DNA of 64,000 nucleotides from Bacteroidales bacterium (GCA_024401295.1 JAKSLG010000002.1:1-64000), one strand, 5' to 3'; shown: positions 38,954 through 49,047, counted from the first letter of the stretch. The notes: generated by a model from the sequence alone, not told the origin. Numbers and translations are program-made.

Positions 38954-39712
38954 ATGAAAAAATACACACTATTCATATTATTCTTCGTCTGTACCATTGT
39001 TCATGGGCAAAGAATCGTTTCGCTTGCACCATCATTGACAACCACATTGATTGAAATCGGTGCGGAAGACAATATCGTCGGAAGAACATCATACTGCCCA
39101 GCAAAGGATGGTTGCGACATTATCGGAGATGCACTCACTGTCAACATTGAACACATAATAAAACTAAAAGCCGACTATATCATCACGACCACTCTGACGT
39201 CGCAGAAAACCATCGACAGACTGAAAGAGCTGAAACAAAACGTGATATGCATGCCTTCACCTCAAAGCTTTGAAGAGATATGTGAACAAACGATTGAACT
39301 TGGCCAATTGTGCAATAAAAAAGATGTTGCATTACAACATGTAGAAAACGAACGGAGAATAGTGGACAGAATTGCGCATCAGAAAAAGACCGGAAAAGCT
39401 TTTTTTCAAATAGGCGCAAAACCGATATGGGGAGTTACAGAAAACTCGTATCTGAACGACATCATAAAATGCATCGGTGCAAGTAATGTCCTGACAGAAG
39501 GCAACGGCATGACACAAAGAGAGCACATCGTCAGATCGGCTCCAAACTACATAATAATCAGTACAATGGAGGGCGTTGACAAAGACGAAGCCGAAATATG
39601 GCGCAAGCTGACAAAAGCCAGCATCATATTGGTTGACGGCAACATCGCCTGCTGCCCTACCCCACAGAACTTTCGAAAAACACTTGAATCAGTCATAAAA
39701 GGCATTGAATGA
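38954..39712 (+). CDS. BtuF-like ABC transporter substrate-binding protein
   Basis: 252 residues. Signal peptide, then the class III binding-protein fold: RIVSLAPSLTTTLIEIGAEDNIVGRT, LKADYIITT and KPIWGVTENSYLNDII. The family binds cobalamin, haem or ferric siderophores. No cobalamin riboswitch is visible in the 70 bp upstream, so the ligand stays open. It overlaps the permease gene by 4 bp. Confidence 0.88.
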   Translation: MKKYTLFILFFVCTIVHGQRIVSLAPSLTTTLIEIGAEDNIVGRTSYCPAKDGCDIIGDALTVNIEHIIKLKADYIITTTLTSQKTIDRLKELKQNVICMPSPQSFEEICEQTIELGQLCNKKDVALQHVENERRIVDRIAHQKKTGKAFFQIGAKPIWGVTENSYLNDIIKCIGASNVLTEGNGMTQREHIVRSAPNYIIISTMEGVDKDEAEIWRKLTKASIILVDGNIACCPTPQNFRKTLESVIKGIE

Positions 39713-40698
39713 AAAACCAGACACTCAACATTATCATTGTCACGGTCCTTATGCTTGTGTCGATTTTACTGTCATTCACTATCGGCGAAAATGGCATAAA
39801 TCTTCATGATCTACTAACCGGTAAAATAGACAATGAATCTGTTGATTGGATTATATTCAAAGAGATCAGACTGCCTAGAGTCCTGATGTCAACTAGCTGT
39901 GGTGCACTTATTTGCATGGCAGGATGCATAATGCAAGGCATTTTCAGAAATCCCCTCGTAGAGCCATATACACTTGGTCTTTCAGGAGGTGCAATGCTTG
40001 GAGTAGGCATAGCCGTAGGCTTCGGACTAAACGAGATATGGGGAGGCCAGGCGACAACAATATGCGCATTGTTCGGAGCGCTCGCGACTGCACTTATAGT
40101 ACTAACAATCAGAAAAATAATGGGAGGCAGCACAACATCCATGCTTCTGGCAGGTGTAATGATAAGCTTTGCGACATCATCAATCAGCACACTGATAATG
40201 TGCCTTTCATCCAAAGAGAACATTGCGCAAATAACATCGTGGAGCATTGGCTCGTTTGAATTGGCAAACACCAATAATGCGTTTACAATGTGCATATTAG
40301 CCATTATCGCCACGGCATTACTTCCATTCGCCGGCAACATTCTTAACGCGATGTCAATCGGTGATGAAGCTGCGCGACACATCGGAATCGACACAGGGCG
40401 AGCTGTTGTCGCATTGTTTGCGATTGCAAGCACAATGACAGCTTTGTGCGTTTCACAAACGGGAATCATCGCATTTGCCGGACTGATTGTTCCGCAAGCA
40501 ATAAGACTCATTTTCGCAATAGATTTCAGACAACAAATAATCCTGAGTTCTATCGGCGGAGCTGCATTTCTGACATTATGCGACATTACGGGCAGAGAAA
40601 TTATCTATCCGAGAGAATTGCCGGCAGGAATACTCAGCGGAATAATAGGCGGCATTGTTTTCATATACATACTTATCAAACAAAATGCTAAGAATTAA
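39709..40698 (+). CDS. FecCD/BtuC family ABC transporter permease
   Basis: 329 residues, about ten hydrophobic segments. Family marks are LPRVLMSTSCGALICMAGCIMQGIFRNPLVEPYTLGLSGGA near the N-terminus, the coupling segment GDEAARHIGID and the GLIVPQAIR segment. It forms the membrane channel for the binding protein encoded just upstream and overlaps the ATPase gene by 14 bp. Confidence 0.95.
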   Translation: MKNQTLNIIIVTVLMLVSILLSFTIGENGINLHDLLTGKIDNESVDWIIFKEIRLPRVLMSTSCGALICMAGCIMQGIFRNPLVEPYTLGLSGGAMLGVGIAVGFGLNEIWGGQATTICALFGALATALIVLTIRKIMGGSTTSMLLAGVMISFATSSISTLIMCLSSKENIAQITSWSIGSFELANTNNAFTMCILAIIATALLPFAGNILNAMSIGDEAARHIGIDTGRAVVALFAIASTMTALCVSQTGIIAFAGLIVPQAIRLIFAIDFRQQIILSSIGGAAFLTLCDITGREIIYPRELPAGILSGIIGGIVFIYILIKQNAKN

Positions 40699-41464
40699 CA
40701 ACATACGAGCTGGATATGGGAACAAAGCAATAATTGACGATATCTCCTTTAACCTCGGAAAAGGAGATATAGCGGTTATTGTCGGACGAAATGGTTGCGG
40801 CAAAAGCACATTGCTCAAAACAATAGTCAGAGAGACACACATTGAGAGTGGAGAGATATTCATCGACAACGCAGATATGCAAAAAATGTCGAGAAAAGAT
40901 ATAGCTCTGAATATTGCATTTGTAGAACAAGATTTATCATCAGAAATCGAATTCACAGCCCTTCAATACACAATGTTAGGACGAACACCTCATAACAGCA
41001 TCTTCAAACTGAATGACTCAAAAAAAGATGTAGAAGCGGCACTCCTCGCATTGAAAACCACTAATTGTGAGCATCTGAGAGACACGCCCGTAAACAAATT
41101 AAGCGGAGGCGAGAAACAGCTCGTTATGATTGCCAAAGCTATAGCTCAAGACACGCCAATCATAATACTTGACGAACCGACATCCAATCTCGACATAACC
41201 AATCAATTAGAAATCATAAATCTACTGAAAGAACTTAAAAATCGAGGGAAAACAATAATTGCCGTCATGCATGACATAAATGTCGCCATAGGAATTGCAG
41301 ACAGACTAATCATGATGAAAAAAAGAAGAATTTTCAAGATAACAGAGCCACAAGACACCCAGAATAGCCAATATCTGAGCGCAGTATTGGACACGGAAAT
41401 GGAAAAAATCGATGTAGAAAATGAAAATAAGCAAATAATAGTAGCAAAAAAACTTTTAAAATAG
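40685..41464 (+). CDS. BtuD/FecE-like ABC transporter ATPase
   Basis: 259 residues from the ATG at 40685; an upstream ATG at 40655 lies well inside the permease gene. Walker A GRNGCGKST, Q-loop EQDLS, signature LSGGEKQ, Walker B IIILDEPTS and switch His (VMHDIN) are all intact. Third gene of the BtuFCD-type importer. Confidence 0.95.
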   Translation: MLRINNIRAGYGNKAIIDDISFNLGKGDIAVIVGRNGCGKSTLLKTIVRETHIESGEIFIDNADMQKMSRKDIALNIAFVEQDLSSEIEFTALQYTMLGRTPHNSIFKLNDSKKDVEAALLALKTTNCEHLRDTPVNKLSGGEKQLVMIAKAIAQDTPIIILDEPTSNLDITNQLEIINLLKELKNRGKTIIAVMHDINVAIGIADRLIMMKKRRIFKITEPQDTQNSQYLSAVLDTEMEKIDVENENKQIIVAKKLLK

Positions 41465-41476
41465 AGCTAAAAAAGA

Positions 41477-41484
41477 TAATTTTG
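41477..41484 (+). promoter_or_regulatory. -7 box of the TPR gene
   Basis: TAATTTTG, exact TAnnTTTG match, about 60 bp upstream of the start. Confidence 0.5.
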
Positions 41485-41544
41485 CACTCGAAATGCGTAG
41501 AGCATTGAATAAATAATTGCAGAAATAAAAGATACAATAAAAAT

Positions 41545-42219
41545 ATGTCAAACAACACAGACCAGCAGGCAGAGAAGAACCTCGAAAACATTGAGGCAAC
41601 TCTTACCAAAACAGAGCAGTTCGTTGAGAACAATCAGAAACCTATCATGCTTGGCGCATTGGCCATCTTCGCAGTAGTTGCAATCATTTGGCTCGTAAAT
41701 TCACTCTACATCCAGCCACGCAAGGCAGATGCACAGAAGAAGATTTTTGACGCGCAATATTATTTTGAGGCAGACAGCTTCAAGCTCGCACTTAATGGCG
41801 ATGGCCAGAGCTTAGGCTTCCTTGATATCATCGATGAATACGGATCAACACCTGCTGGAGAGTTAGCAAACTACTATGCTGGTGTATGCTACATGAAGCT
41901 TGGCGAATTTGAAAATGCAAAGAATTATCTCAAGTCATTCTCATCTGACGACGAGACACTCAACACATTTGCAATAGGTCTCATTGGCGATGCAGAAAGC
42001 GAACTCGGTAATGCTGCTGCAGCGATCTCTGCATACGAGAAGGCTGCAAACAAGGGCAACAAGATTGCATCTCCAATTTACCTTATGAAGCTTGGCGCTG
42101 CATACGAGACACAGGGTAACGCTGAAAAAGCAAAGAAGGCTTATCAGCAGGTTAAGGACGAGTATGCAACAAGCACACAGGCTCAGTTGGCAGAGAAGTA
42201 CATCAACTCGATAAAGTAA
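41545..42219 (+). CDS. membrane-anchored TPR protein
   Basis: 224 residues. One transmembrane helix (about residues 35-52, PIMLGALAIFAVVAIIWLV) is followed by TPR units such as GELANYYAGVCYMKLGEFENAKNYLKSF and PIYLMKLGAAYETQGNAEKAKKAYQQV. The layout is like YfgM-type ancillary proteins: N-terminus in the cytoplasm, TPR domain outside. It has its own -7 box and terminator. Confidence 0.85.
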   Translation: MSNNTDQQAEKNLENIEATLTKTEQFVENNQKPIMLGALAIFAVVAIIWLVNSLYIQPRKADAQKKIFDAQYYFEADSFKLALNGDGQSLGFLDIIDEYGSTPAGELANYYAGVCYMKLGEFENAKNYLKSFSSDDETLNTFAIGLIGDAESELGNAAAAISAYEKAANKGNKIASPIYLMKLGAAYETQGNAEKAKKAYQQVKDEYATSTQAQLAEKYINSIK

Positions 42220-42241
42220 AAAAGAAATAAGAATACCAACA

Positions 42242-42275
42242 GGACGTTACAGACAAAACTGTAACGTCCTTTTTT
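42242..42275 (+). terminator. terminator of the TPR gene
   Basis: Perfect 11-bp stem GGACGTTACAG/CTGTAACGTCC, 6-nt loop, six T. It lies 15 bp before the ribH start. Confidence 0.95.
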
Positions 42276-42290
42276 AATACAAGTAAAACC

Positions 42291-42821
42291 ATGGCAAGCG
42301 AACTCAAAAACCTATCAAAATACGACCCTGACAGCGTTGCATCTGCAGAGAATATGAAATTCGGTATCGTCGTTTCAGAATGGAATCATGACGTTACAGG
42401 AGCACTTCTTCAGGGCGCACTCGATACGTTGAAAAAACACGGCGCAAAAGAGGAAAACATCATCGTAAGATGGGTTCCTGGAAGCTTCGAACTTATTGCT
42501 GGCGGAAAAGCAATGGCAGAGAAGACATTTGCAGACGCAATAATATGCCTCGGATGTGTTATCCAAGGCGACACTCCACATTTTGACTATGTATGTCAAG
42601 GTACTACGCAAGGCATTGCGCAACTTAACCTCAACTATGACATTCCATTCATATTTGGATTATTGACAACAAACAACCTCGAACAGGCAATGGACAGATG
42701 TGGCGGCAGACTTGGCAACAAAGGAACTGAATGTGCCGTTACAGCCATAAAAATGATTGCACTCAGCAACGATCTCGATGAAGTTTTCGACGATGAAAAA
42801 GAGAACATCTTTAGAAAATAA
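42291..42821 (+). CDS. ribH: 6,7-dimethyl-8-ribityllumazine synthase
   Basis: 176 residues. Lumazine synthase marks: [47 protein letters not shown] (catalytic His) and [11 protein letters not shown]. It condenses the pyrimidine and butanone-phosphate precursors in riboflavin synthesis. The gap to the terminator upstream is too short for a separate FMN riboswitch, and none is seen. Confidence 0.97.
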   Translation: MASELKNLSKYDPDSVASAENMKFGIVVSEWNHDVTGALLQGALDTLKKHGAKEENIIVRWVPGSFELIAGGKAMAEKTFADAIICLGCVIQGDTPHFDYVCQGTTQGIAQLNLNYDIPFIFGLLTTNNLEQAMDRCGGRLGNKGTECAVTAIKMIALSNDLDEVFDDEKENIFRK

Positions 42822-42910
42822 ATAACAATTCCCTTGGGAAATAAAAAATAAATATCGAACTTTGCATGCGCAAACGAGGAAGATTTTCATCTAATCGAAT
42901 GCGAGGTGTC

Positions 42911-42993
42911 GGGTGAATACCAGAGTGGCCAAATGGGGCAGACTGTAAATCTGCTGGCTTACGCCTTCGGTGGTTCGAATCCATCTTCACCCA
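42911..42993 (+). tRNA. tRNA-Tyr (GTA)
   Basis: Acceptor GGGTGAA/TTCACCC, anticodon stem GCAGA/TCTGC around CTGTAAA (anticodon GTA), a long type II variable arm (GGCTTACGCC) and T loop TTCGAAT. Discriminator A; CCA not encoded. Confidence 0.95.
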
Positions 42994-42995
42994 CA

Positions 42996-43027
42996 AAAAA
43001 AGCATCAATTACTTGATGCTTTTTTTT
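42996..43027 (+). terminator. terminator of tRNA-Tyr
   Basis: Perfect 8-bp stem AGCATCAA/TTGATGCT, 4-nt loop, flanked by an A run and a long T run. Confidence 0.92.
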
Positions 43028-43173
43028 GTAGTATGCCCATTTCTAGCCGTTATTTCGTGATTTGTATAACACATTCCCGCATTGGTCAATATTGTTTGTT
43101 TCCCACAGAATAAAAGCGTAAAAAAACGGCAGGAAACGTGTACGAGTACGACACACACAGAGACATAAAGCAT

Positions 43174-43208
43174 AAAAAAAGAGCTACCTGCTAAAGCAGA
43201 TAGCTCCG
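43174..43208 (-). terminator. terminator of the thrS-infC-rpmI-rplT operon
   Basis: On the minus strand a 12-bp stem (43181-43192 with 43195-43206) is followed by seven T. It ends the ribosomal operon 36 bp after the rplT stop. Confidence 0.92.
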
Positions 43209-43243
43209 AATAATACTTCTATCAAAAAGTTCTGGATTCTAAT

Positions 43244-43600
43244 TTATTTTGCAGCTTCTTGAGCTTTCTTAACTACAGCCTTGAATGCTTCTGGGTGATT
43301 AACAGCGAGATCGGCAAGAACCTTACGGTTGATTTCGATACCCTGCTTAGCGATAAGACCCATGAGCTTGCTGTAAGAAACACCTTCGAGGCGAGCAGCA
43401 GCGTTGATACGCTGAATCCACAATGCGCGGAAGTTAGATTTCTTTTTACGTCTGTCGCGGAAAGCATATTGCTGACCCTTTTCCCAAGTGTTCTTGGCAA
43501 CGGTCCAGACGTTCTTGCGGCGACCAAAGTTACCTTTGGTGAGTTTCAAGATGGCCTTACGACGAGCGCGTGAAGCCACTGAGTTGACTGATCTTGGCAT
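43244..43600 (-). CDS. rplT: 50S ribosomal protein L20
   Basis: 118 residues with the typical highly basic N-terminus ([19 protein letters not shown]), the [11 protein letters not shown] segment, [21 protein letters not shown] and YSKLMGLI. Last gene of the operon. The 138-bp spacer to rpmI contains a GC-rich hairpin (GCGCC/GGCGT around 43630-43643), a possible autoregulatory leader. Confidence 0.98.
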   Translation of the reverse strand: MPRSVNSVASRARRKAILKLTKGNFGRRKNVWTVAKNTWEKGQQYAFRDRRKKKSNFRALWIQRINAAARLEGVSYSKLMGLIAKQGIEINRKVLADLAVNHPEAFKAVVKKAQEAAK

Positions 43601-43738
43601 ATCGTTTAGTTTTTAAGAATGTTCGAGCGCCCCTTTTGGCGTCAGCATTGGCCTTGGAGGGTCTTATGCGGCTCGATGCATTCGGTTAATAAATATGAGT
43701 TAAACTCAAATATTACTTTGTTGTTGTTCCTCACTTGA

Positions 43739-43933
43739 TTAGAAGTGGAGGAGAAGTCTGATTTCCTTAACGTCGACAGCAGCAATGATACCTGAATGTG
43801 TGAGGTTACGCTTCTGCTTAGTTGTCTTCTTAGTAAGGATGTGACGCTTATAAGCGTGCTTTCTCTTGATCTTACCAGTGCCAGTGAGAACGAATCTCTT
43901 CTTAGCGCTGGAATTAGTCTTCATCTTAGGCAT
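43739..43933 (-). CDS. rpmI: 50S ribosomal protein L35
   Basis: 64 residues, with [36 protein letters not shown] diagnostic for L35. It lies between infC and rplT in the conserved order. Confidence 0.98.
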   Translation of the reverse strand: MPKMKTNSSAKKRFVLTGTGKIKRKHAYKRHILTKKTTKQKRNLTHSGIIAAVDVKEIRLLLHF

Positions 43934-43970
43934 TGTTCTAACTATTTATATGATAGAAGTATTATTTCAG

Positions 43971-44555
43971 TTATTTCTTTTGCGACTTAGGACTAAGCAT
44001 AAGAATCATACGCTTACCTTCGAGTCGAGGCATTTGGTCGACACGAGCGAGTTCCTCGAGGTCGTTGGCAAAGCGAAGCAACAAGATTTCGCCCTGTTCC
44101 TTGAACAGAATTGAACGGCCCTTGAAGAATACGTAAGCTTTAACCTTTGAACCTTCCTGAAGGAATTCTTTGGCATGGCGCAACTTGAACTCGTAATCGT
44201 GGTCATCAGTCTGAGGTCCGAAACGAATCTCTTTGACAACTACTTTTACTGAGTTAGCCTTGATTTCCTTCTGCTTTTTCTTCTGCTGATAAAGGAACTT
44301 CTGATAGTCGATGATGCGGCAGACCGGTGGTTCTGCGTTTGGTGAGATCTCGACGAGATCCAAATCCATATCGTCGGCCATCTTGAGGGCTTCGGCAGTT
44401 GGATAGATTCCAGGGTTCTCGATGTTATCGCCTACAAGGCGAACCTTAGGAACACGGATTCGGTTGTTGATTCTGTGTTCGTCATCGTTTTTCTTAGGCG
44501 GCATATTGTTGCGTCCACCCTGAAAATTGCGGTCGTTGTTTACCGTAGTTTCGAT
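43971..44555 (-). CDS. infC: translation initiation factor IF-3, probable ATC start
   Basis: 177 residues from the first ATG (44504), or 194 from the ATC at 44555. The core is clear: [34 protein letters not shown], and [18 protein letters not shown] in the C-terminal domain. A perfect AGGAGG (44565-44570) sits 9 nt before the ATC, while no comparable site precedes the ATG. The frame is open from an in-frame TAA at 44578-44580 with no ATG, GTG or TTG in between. Non-AUG starts are the known basis of infC autoregulation in other bacteria, because IF-3 rejects them. Confidence 0.93.
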   Translation of the reverse strand: METTVNNDRNFQGGRNNMPPKKNDDEHRINNRIRVPKVRLVGDNIENPGIYPTAEALKMADDMDLDLVEISPNAEPPVCRIIDYQKFLYQQKKKQKEIKANSVKVVVKEIRFGPQTDDHDYEFKLRHAKEFLQEGSKVKAYVFFKGRSILFKEQGEILLLRFANDLEELARVDQMPRLEGKRMILMLSPKSQKK

Positions 44556-44564
44556 AGTTTTTTT

Positions 44565-44570
44565 CCTCCT
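44565..44570 (-). promoter_or_regulatory. strong Shine-Dalgarno of infC
   Basis: AGGAGG on the minus strand, 20 nt after the thrS stop. Strong Shine-Dalgarno sequences are rare in this phylum and this one decides the infC start (ATC at 44555). Confidence 0.75.
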
Positions 44571-44589
44571 AAATCGTTAATTTATAATC

Positions 44590-46539
44590 TTATCCGATGA
44601 ATGCATTCGTAATGTTTGCGACTTCATCGTTTACCTTTTGTGCAAATTCACTGATTGACATAACGCCCTGGTCGCCAGCACCTTGCTTACGAACACTGAT
44701 TGTTCCGTCTGCTGCTTCGCGCTCGCCAACAACGAGAAGGTAAGGGATACGCTTGAGTTCGTTGTCGCGTATCTTCTTGCCAATCTTTTCGTTACGATCG
44801 TCAATCACGGCGCGAATATCGTTATTTTTCAGCAATTTCAAAACTTTTTCAGCATATTCGTTATATTTTTCGCTGACAGGGAGTACAACAGCCTGTTCTG
44901 GTGTGAGCCAAAGCGGGAATTTACCAGCAGTGTGCTCAATAAGCACAGCGACAAAACGCTCGAGGCTTCCGAATGGTGCACGGTGGATCATTACCGGGCG
45001 ATGCTTCTGGTTGTCGCTACCCATATATTCGAGGTCAAAACGCTCTGGGAGGTTGTAGTCAACCTGAATTGTACCAAGCTGCCAACGACGACCGATTGCG
45101 TCCTTCACCATGAAGTCGAGCTTTGGACCATAGAATGCTGCTTCGCCGTATTCAACAACAGCAGGAAGACCCTTTTCCTTGCAAGCTTCTACGATTGCGC
45201 TTTCTGCACGCTCCCAGTTTTCATCAGAACCGATGTATTTCTCGTGATCGTTTTTATCGCGAAGAGAAATCTGAGCTTCGAAATTCTCGAAGTTGAGAGC
45301 CTTGAATACAACGCTGATGATGTCCATTACGTTGAGGAACTCCTGCTTAACCTGATCCGGACGGCAGAAGATATGTGCGTCGTCCTGCGTGAAGTTACGA
45401 ACACGAGTCAAGCCGTGAAGCTCTCCGCTCTGCTCATAGCGGCTTACTGTGCCGAATTCGGCAACACGCAATGGCAGATCCTTGTATGAACGAGGTGAGT
45501 TCTTATATACCGTACAGTGATGAGGGCAGTTCATTGGCTTGAGCATATACACTTCACCTTCTTCTGGAGTCGTGATAGGCTGGAAGCTATCCTTGCCATA
45601 GTGATCCCAGTGGCCGGAAGTGATGTAGAGGCTCTTGCTACCGATCGGCGGAGTCAAGACTTCGCGATAATCGTAGCTGTTCTGGATCTTGCGAAGGAAT
45701 TCCTGAAGGCGCAAGCGGATTGACATACCCTTTGGCAACCAGATAGGCAAGCCTTTGCCGACCATGTCGCTGAACATGAAGAGGTCCATTTCCTTGCCGA
45801 TCTTTCTGTGGTCGCGCTTCTTTGCTTCCTCGAGCAATACGAGGTAGTCGTCGAGCATTTTCTGCTTAGGGAATGTGATAGCGTAGATACGAGTGAGCTG
45901 ATTGCGCTTCTCGTCGCCGCGCCAGTATGCGCCAGCTACGCTCAAGAGCTTGACGGCCTTGATAGGCTCTGTGCTTGGGATGTGCGGACCACGGCAGAGG
46001 TCTGTGAAGTTGCCCTGCTTGTAGAGTGAAATCTTGCCATCTTCAAGCTCGCTGATGAGCTCAACCTTGTATTTTTCGTCTTTGTCGTTGAAGAGCTTGA
46101 GGGCATCAGCCTTGCTGATGTCGCAACGAACGTACTCGCTTTTGTTCTTTGCGAGTTCCTTCATTTTGTCTTCAATTGCCTTGAGGTCTGTATCTTTGAT
46201 GGTGTTGCCTTCGCCTGGATCTACGTCGTAGTAGAATCCGTTTTCGATGGCAGGACCAATGCCAAATTTCATGTTTGGATAAAGTGCCTGCAATGCTTCA
46301 GCCATGAGGTGAGCAGAAGAGTGCCAGAAGGCATGCTGTCCTTCTTTGTCTTCCCATTTATACAATTTGATTGCAGCGTCTTCGTTTATCGGACGGCTAA
46401 GGTCGTACAACTGACCATTTACTTCAATGACGAGCACTTCTTTGGCGAGGCGTGGGCTGATTGCTTCAGCAATCGCCATACCTGTCACGCCCATTTCAAA
46501 CTCGCGTGCGGAACCGTCAGGAAAAGTTATTTTAATCAT
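44590..46539 (-). CDS. thrS: threonine-tRNA ligase
   Basis: 649 residues from the ATG at 46539 ([10 protein letters not shown], the start of the TGS domain); an upstream ATG at 46590 lies inside the promoter. Domains in order: TGS (1-60), editing domain with [14 protein letters not shown], class II catalytic core ([34 protein letters not shown]) and the anticodon-binding domain from ~residue 540. First gene of the thrS-infC-rpmI-rplT operon. Confidence 0.97.
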   Translation of the reverse strand: MIKITFPDGSAREFEMGVTGMAIAEAISPRLAKEVLVIEVNGQLYDLSRPINEDAAIKLYKWEDKEGQHAFWHSSAHLMAEALQALYPNMKFGIGPAIENGFYYDVDPGEGNTIKDTDLKAIEDKMKELAKNKSEYVRCDISKADALKLFNDKDEKYKVELISELEDGKISLYKQGNFTDLCRGPHIPSTEPIKAVKLLSVAGAYWRGDEKRNQLTRIYAITFPKQKMLDDYLVLLEEAKKRDHRKIGKEMDLFMFSDMVGKGLPIWLPKGMSIRLRLQEFLRKIQNSYDYREVLTPPIGSKSLYITSGHWDHYGKDSFQPITTPEEGEVYMLKPMNCPHHCTVYKNSPRSYKDLPLRVAEFGTVSRYEQSGELHGLTRVRNFTQDDAHIFCRPDQVKQEFLNVMDIISVVFKALNFENFEAQISLRDKNDHEKYIGSDENWERAESAIVEACKEKGLPAVVEYGEAAFYGPKLDFMVKDAIGRRWQLGTIQVDYNLPERFDLEYMGSDNQKHRPVMIHRAPFGSLERFVAVLIEHTAGKFPLWLTPEQAVVLPVSEKYNEYAEKVLKLLKNNDIRAVIDDRNEKIGKKIRDNELKRIPYLLVVGEREAADGTISVRKQGAGDQGVMSISEFAQKVNDEVANITNAFIG

Positions 46540-46576
46540 TTTCAATGTTTTATGTATGCCACATACAACGTGGCTG

Positions 46577-46595
46577 TAATTTTGGCACAAAATTA
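46577..46595 (-). promoter_or_regulatory. thrS -7 box within a palindrome
   Basis: TAATTTTG-N3-CAAAATTA is a perfect 8-bp inverted repeat, so a -7 consensus is present on both strands. The minus-strand copy (46588-46595) lies 49 bp before the thrS start. It may be a divergent promoter or an operator. Confidence 0.5.
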
Positions 46596-46679
46596 GAATT
46601 TTCTTTGTTGATTTGATGTCGATTGCGGTGTTTTTTTACAATAAACTTCATTAAAAATTGTGTCGATGCATGATGTTTT

Positions 46680-46800
46680 GTGAGGGGAGCAAAATGTCGG
46701 CCGAAGCAAACGGCGCTGAACGGAGAGGGGATGGCCAGTGAGGGGGGAGCGGAAGTGACGCCGCAGGCGGCCGAAGCGAGGGGGAGACTTCCCCCACACA
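46680..46800. repeat. GC-rich intergenic element with hairpins
   Basis: This block is far more GC-rich than its surroundings and contains GGGGGA-gact-TCCCCC (46780-46795) and GCCGC/GGCGG hairpins. No credible protein is encoded; the open frames on the minus strand are repetitive and Ser/Pro/Arg-rich. It is probably a repetitive extragenic element. The rest of 46596-46868 is AT-rich and featureless. Confidence 0.5.
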
Positions 46801-46868
46801 AAAAGGTTAAAAATGCGCGTTTTTAGATGCTTTTTGTGGCAAAATCAATTGTTTACGTAAAAAAAACT

Positions 46869-46876
46869 TAAATTTG
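46869..46876 (+). promoter_or_regulatory. -7 box of the ppk1 operon
   Basis: TAAATTTG with ATTG 17 bp upstream (46848-46851), 60-90 bp before the ppk1 start. Confidence 0.5.
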
Positions 46877-46964
46877 TATGTCAGAAATCATCATTGCGGA
46901 CCCATTAGAGAGTTAAATTCTTGAAGGTTAAGCTTTTATGGTTTCAGCGAAAAGGAGATATTGG

Positions 46965-49025
46965 ATGTCGTTCAGGTATAAATATTTCAATCGAGACATA
47001 AGTTGGCTGGCTTTCAACTATCGAGTGCTGGAAGAGGCTAAGGACACGACGTTGCCGCTTTATGAGCAGATGTCGTTTTTGGCCATCTACTCGTCGAATC
47101 TGGATGAGTTTTATCGGGTGAGGGTTGCGGAGTACCGCAATTCGGCAGAAATCGGCAGGTCGATGGACGAGGTTTCGAATCCGAAGATTGTCCTTTCGCG
47201 CATCAATCATATTGTCTCGGAGCATATTGTCGAGATGTCTGACATTCTGAAGAATCAGATTGCGCCATCGCTGTTGAAGCATGGAGTGAGGCTGTATCTG
47301 GGTGAAATGCCGGAAAGTCCTGAGCATCTGAAGTTTGTGAGAGACTATTTTTATCGTGAGGTCATTCCTTATCTGCAACCCGTTCTGCTCACGAAGGGAA
47401 CCCGAACTTTTTTGCGAGACAACAGGCCATATCTGGCACTGAAGCTATATTCGAATAGCAAGCGAAGCCGTCTTGCGAAGCATCCGCATCCGTCGTATGC
47501 GCTTGTGAAACTGCCACTTAAGGATCCGCCTTTCTTCAATGATCTGCCTCGCTTTGTCGAGCTGCCGGAGTCCGACGGGTTGAAGCATATCATGTTTCTT
47601 GATGACGTTATTCGCCTCAATCTGCATGAGCTTTTCCCGGGCTATGACATTGCCGGCGCGTGGAGCATCAAGGTGTCGCGCGATGCTGATCTTGGAGTTG
47701 ACCTTGTGGAGGGCGACATCGTTGAGGTCATAAAGCAGAATCTGTCGCGTCGTTCGACTGGTGAGCCATCAAGTTTCTATCATGACCGCAATATTGATGC
47801 CGAGATGCTGAAATATTTGCGCAAGACATTCAATTTCAAGGAGTCAGAGATTGTTGCAAGTGGCCGATACCTGAATCTGCACCACTTGACACAGTTTCCA
47901 AAAGAGCTGATAAAGAGCGAGACTTTGCCTCCGATACAGCAGATCAGGCCACGGAGTCTGCAAACGCTGTCGATGTTCGATGCAATAAGACAGCGAGATC
48001 ATGTCCTGCACTTCCCTTATCAATCGTTCGATTACGTCATCCGCCTCATCAACGAGGCTGCGATAAATCCGGACGTAGAGGAGATCAAGGTGACTCAGTA
48101 TCGCGTGGCAACCAATTCGGCGGTTGTCAATTCACTCATTGCCGCAGCCAACAATGACAAAAAAGTCACAGTCTTTGTTGAGCTGAAAGCGCGATTTGAC
48201 GAGAAGAACAATCTGGAGCTGTCCGAGCTTATGAAAGAGGCCGGCATTAAAATCATATATAGTATACCAGGCTTGAAAGTGCATGCTAAGATGGCACTGA
48301 TACGCTGTCGGAACGGAGTTGATTTTGCATATCTGAGCACAGGAAACTTCAATGAAAAGACAGCTCGACAATATACAGACCACGGCCTTTTCACGGCCGA
48401 CAAGACCATTACAAGCGACCTCGTTCAGGCCTTTGACTTTTTGGAAAACCAGAACCACTTGCCAGAGTTGCAACGACTGATGCTTACGCAAGTCAATCTT
48501 AAGGCAAGCGTCATCAAATTGATCGACGGTGAAATAGACGCCGTCAGACGAGGCGAAGAGGGCTATATCCTGCTTAAGATGAACGGTTTGCAACATCGTG
48601 AGCTGATTGCAAAACTGTATGAGGCGAGCATGGCAGGCGTAAAGATTGACCTGATCATCAGAGGAATATGCTGCCTTGTTCCGGACCAGCCTTATAGCCA
48701 GAATATCAGAATCATACGCATCGTCGACCGATTCCTGGAGCATGGCCGTGTATGGGTGTTCGGGCGCGATGGTGTCCGCGGAATGTATCTGACATCATCG
48801 GATTGGATGAATCGCAATCTGAAACGCCGCATCGAAATGGCATTTCCAATTGATAACCAGAGCATTCGCAAGGAAATTCTCGATATTCTCGAATTGCAGC
48901 TTGCGGACAATGTCAAGGCACGATTAATCGACGAAAACCTTGTCGGCCACTTGCCATCAAACGGTGGCGAAACCGTAAGAGCTCAATTTGAGATATACAA
49001 TATGCTAAAAAGAAATAACCAGTAA
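46965..49025 (+). CDS. ppk1: polyphosphate kinase 1
   Basis: 686 residues from the ATG at 46965 (MSFRYKYFNRDISWL); an ATG at 46938 would add nine residues. The family order is intact: N domain with FNRDISWLAFNYRVLEEA and SNLDEFYRVRVAEY, the catalytic C1 segment GLKVHAKMALIRCR with the phosphorylated His, YLSTGNFNEKTARQYTDHGLFT, and the C2 RGICCLVPDQPYSQNI and FLEHGRVWVFG. It makes polyphosphate from ATP. First gene of a four-gene run with an NlpC hydrolase, nth and menD. Confidence 0.96.
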   Translation: MSFRYKYFNRDISWLAFNYRVLEEAKDTTLPLYEQMSFLAIYSSNLDEFYRVRVAEYRNSAEIGRSMDEVSNPKIVLSRINHIVSEHIVEMSDILKNQIAPSLLKHGVRLYLGEMPESPEHLKFVRDYFYREVIPYLQPVLLTKGTRTFLRDNRPYLALKLYSNSKRSRLAKHPHPSYALVKLPLKDPPFFNDLPRFVELPESDGLKHIMFLDDVIRLNLHELFPGYDIAGAWSIKVSRDADLGVDLVEGDIVEVIKQNLSRRSTGEPSSFYHDRNIDAEMLKYLRKTFNFKESEIVASGRYLNLHHLTQFPKELIKSETLPPIQQIRPRSLQTLSMFDAIRQRDHVLHFPYQSFDYVIRLINEAAINPDVEEIKVTQYRVATNSAVVNSLIAAANNDKKVTVFVELKARFDEKNNLELSELMKEAGIKIIYSIPGLKVHAKMALIRCRNGVDFAYLSTGNFNEKTARQYTDHGLFTADKTITSDLVQAFDFLENQNHLPELQRLMLTQVNLKASVIKLIDGEIDAVRRGEEGYILLKMNGLQHRELIAKLYEASMAGVKIDLIIRGICCLVPDQPYSQNIRIIRIVDRFLEHGRVWVFGRDGVRGMYLTSSDWMNRNLKRRIEMAFPIDNQSIRKEILDILELQLADNVKARLIDENLVGHLPSNGGETVRAQFEIYNMLKRNNQ

Positions 49026-49047
49026 TTCACAAATAAAGATCTGCACA

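Noticed and set aside
46550..46801. Minus-strand frames over the GC-rich block
   Set aside because: Low-complexity Ser/Pro/Arg composition, and they run through the thrS promoter.
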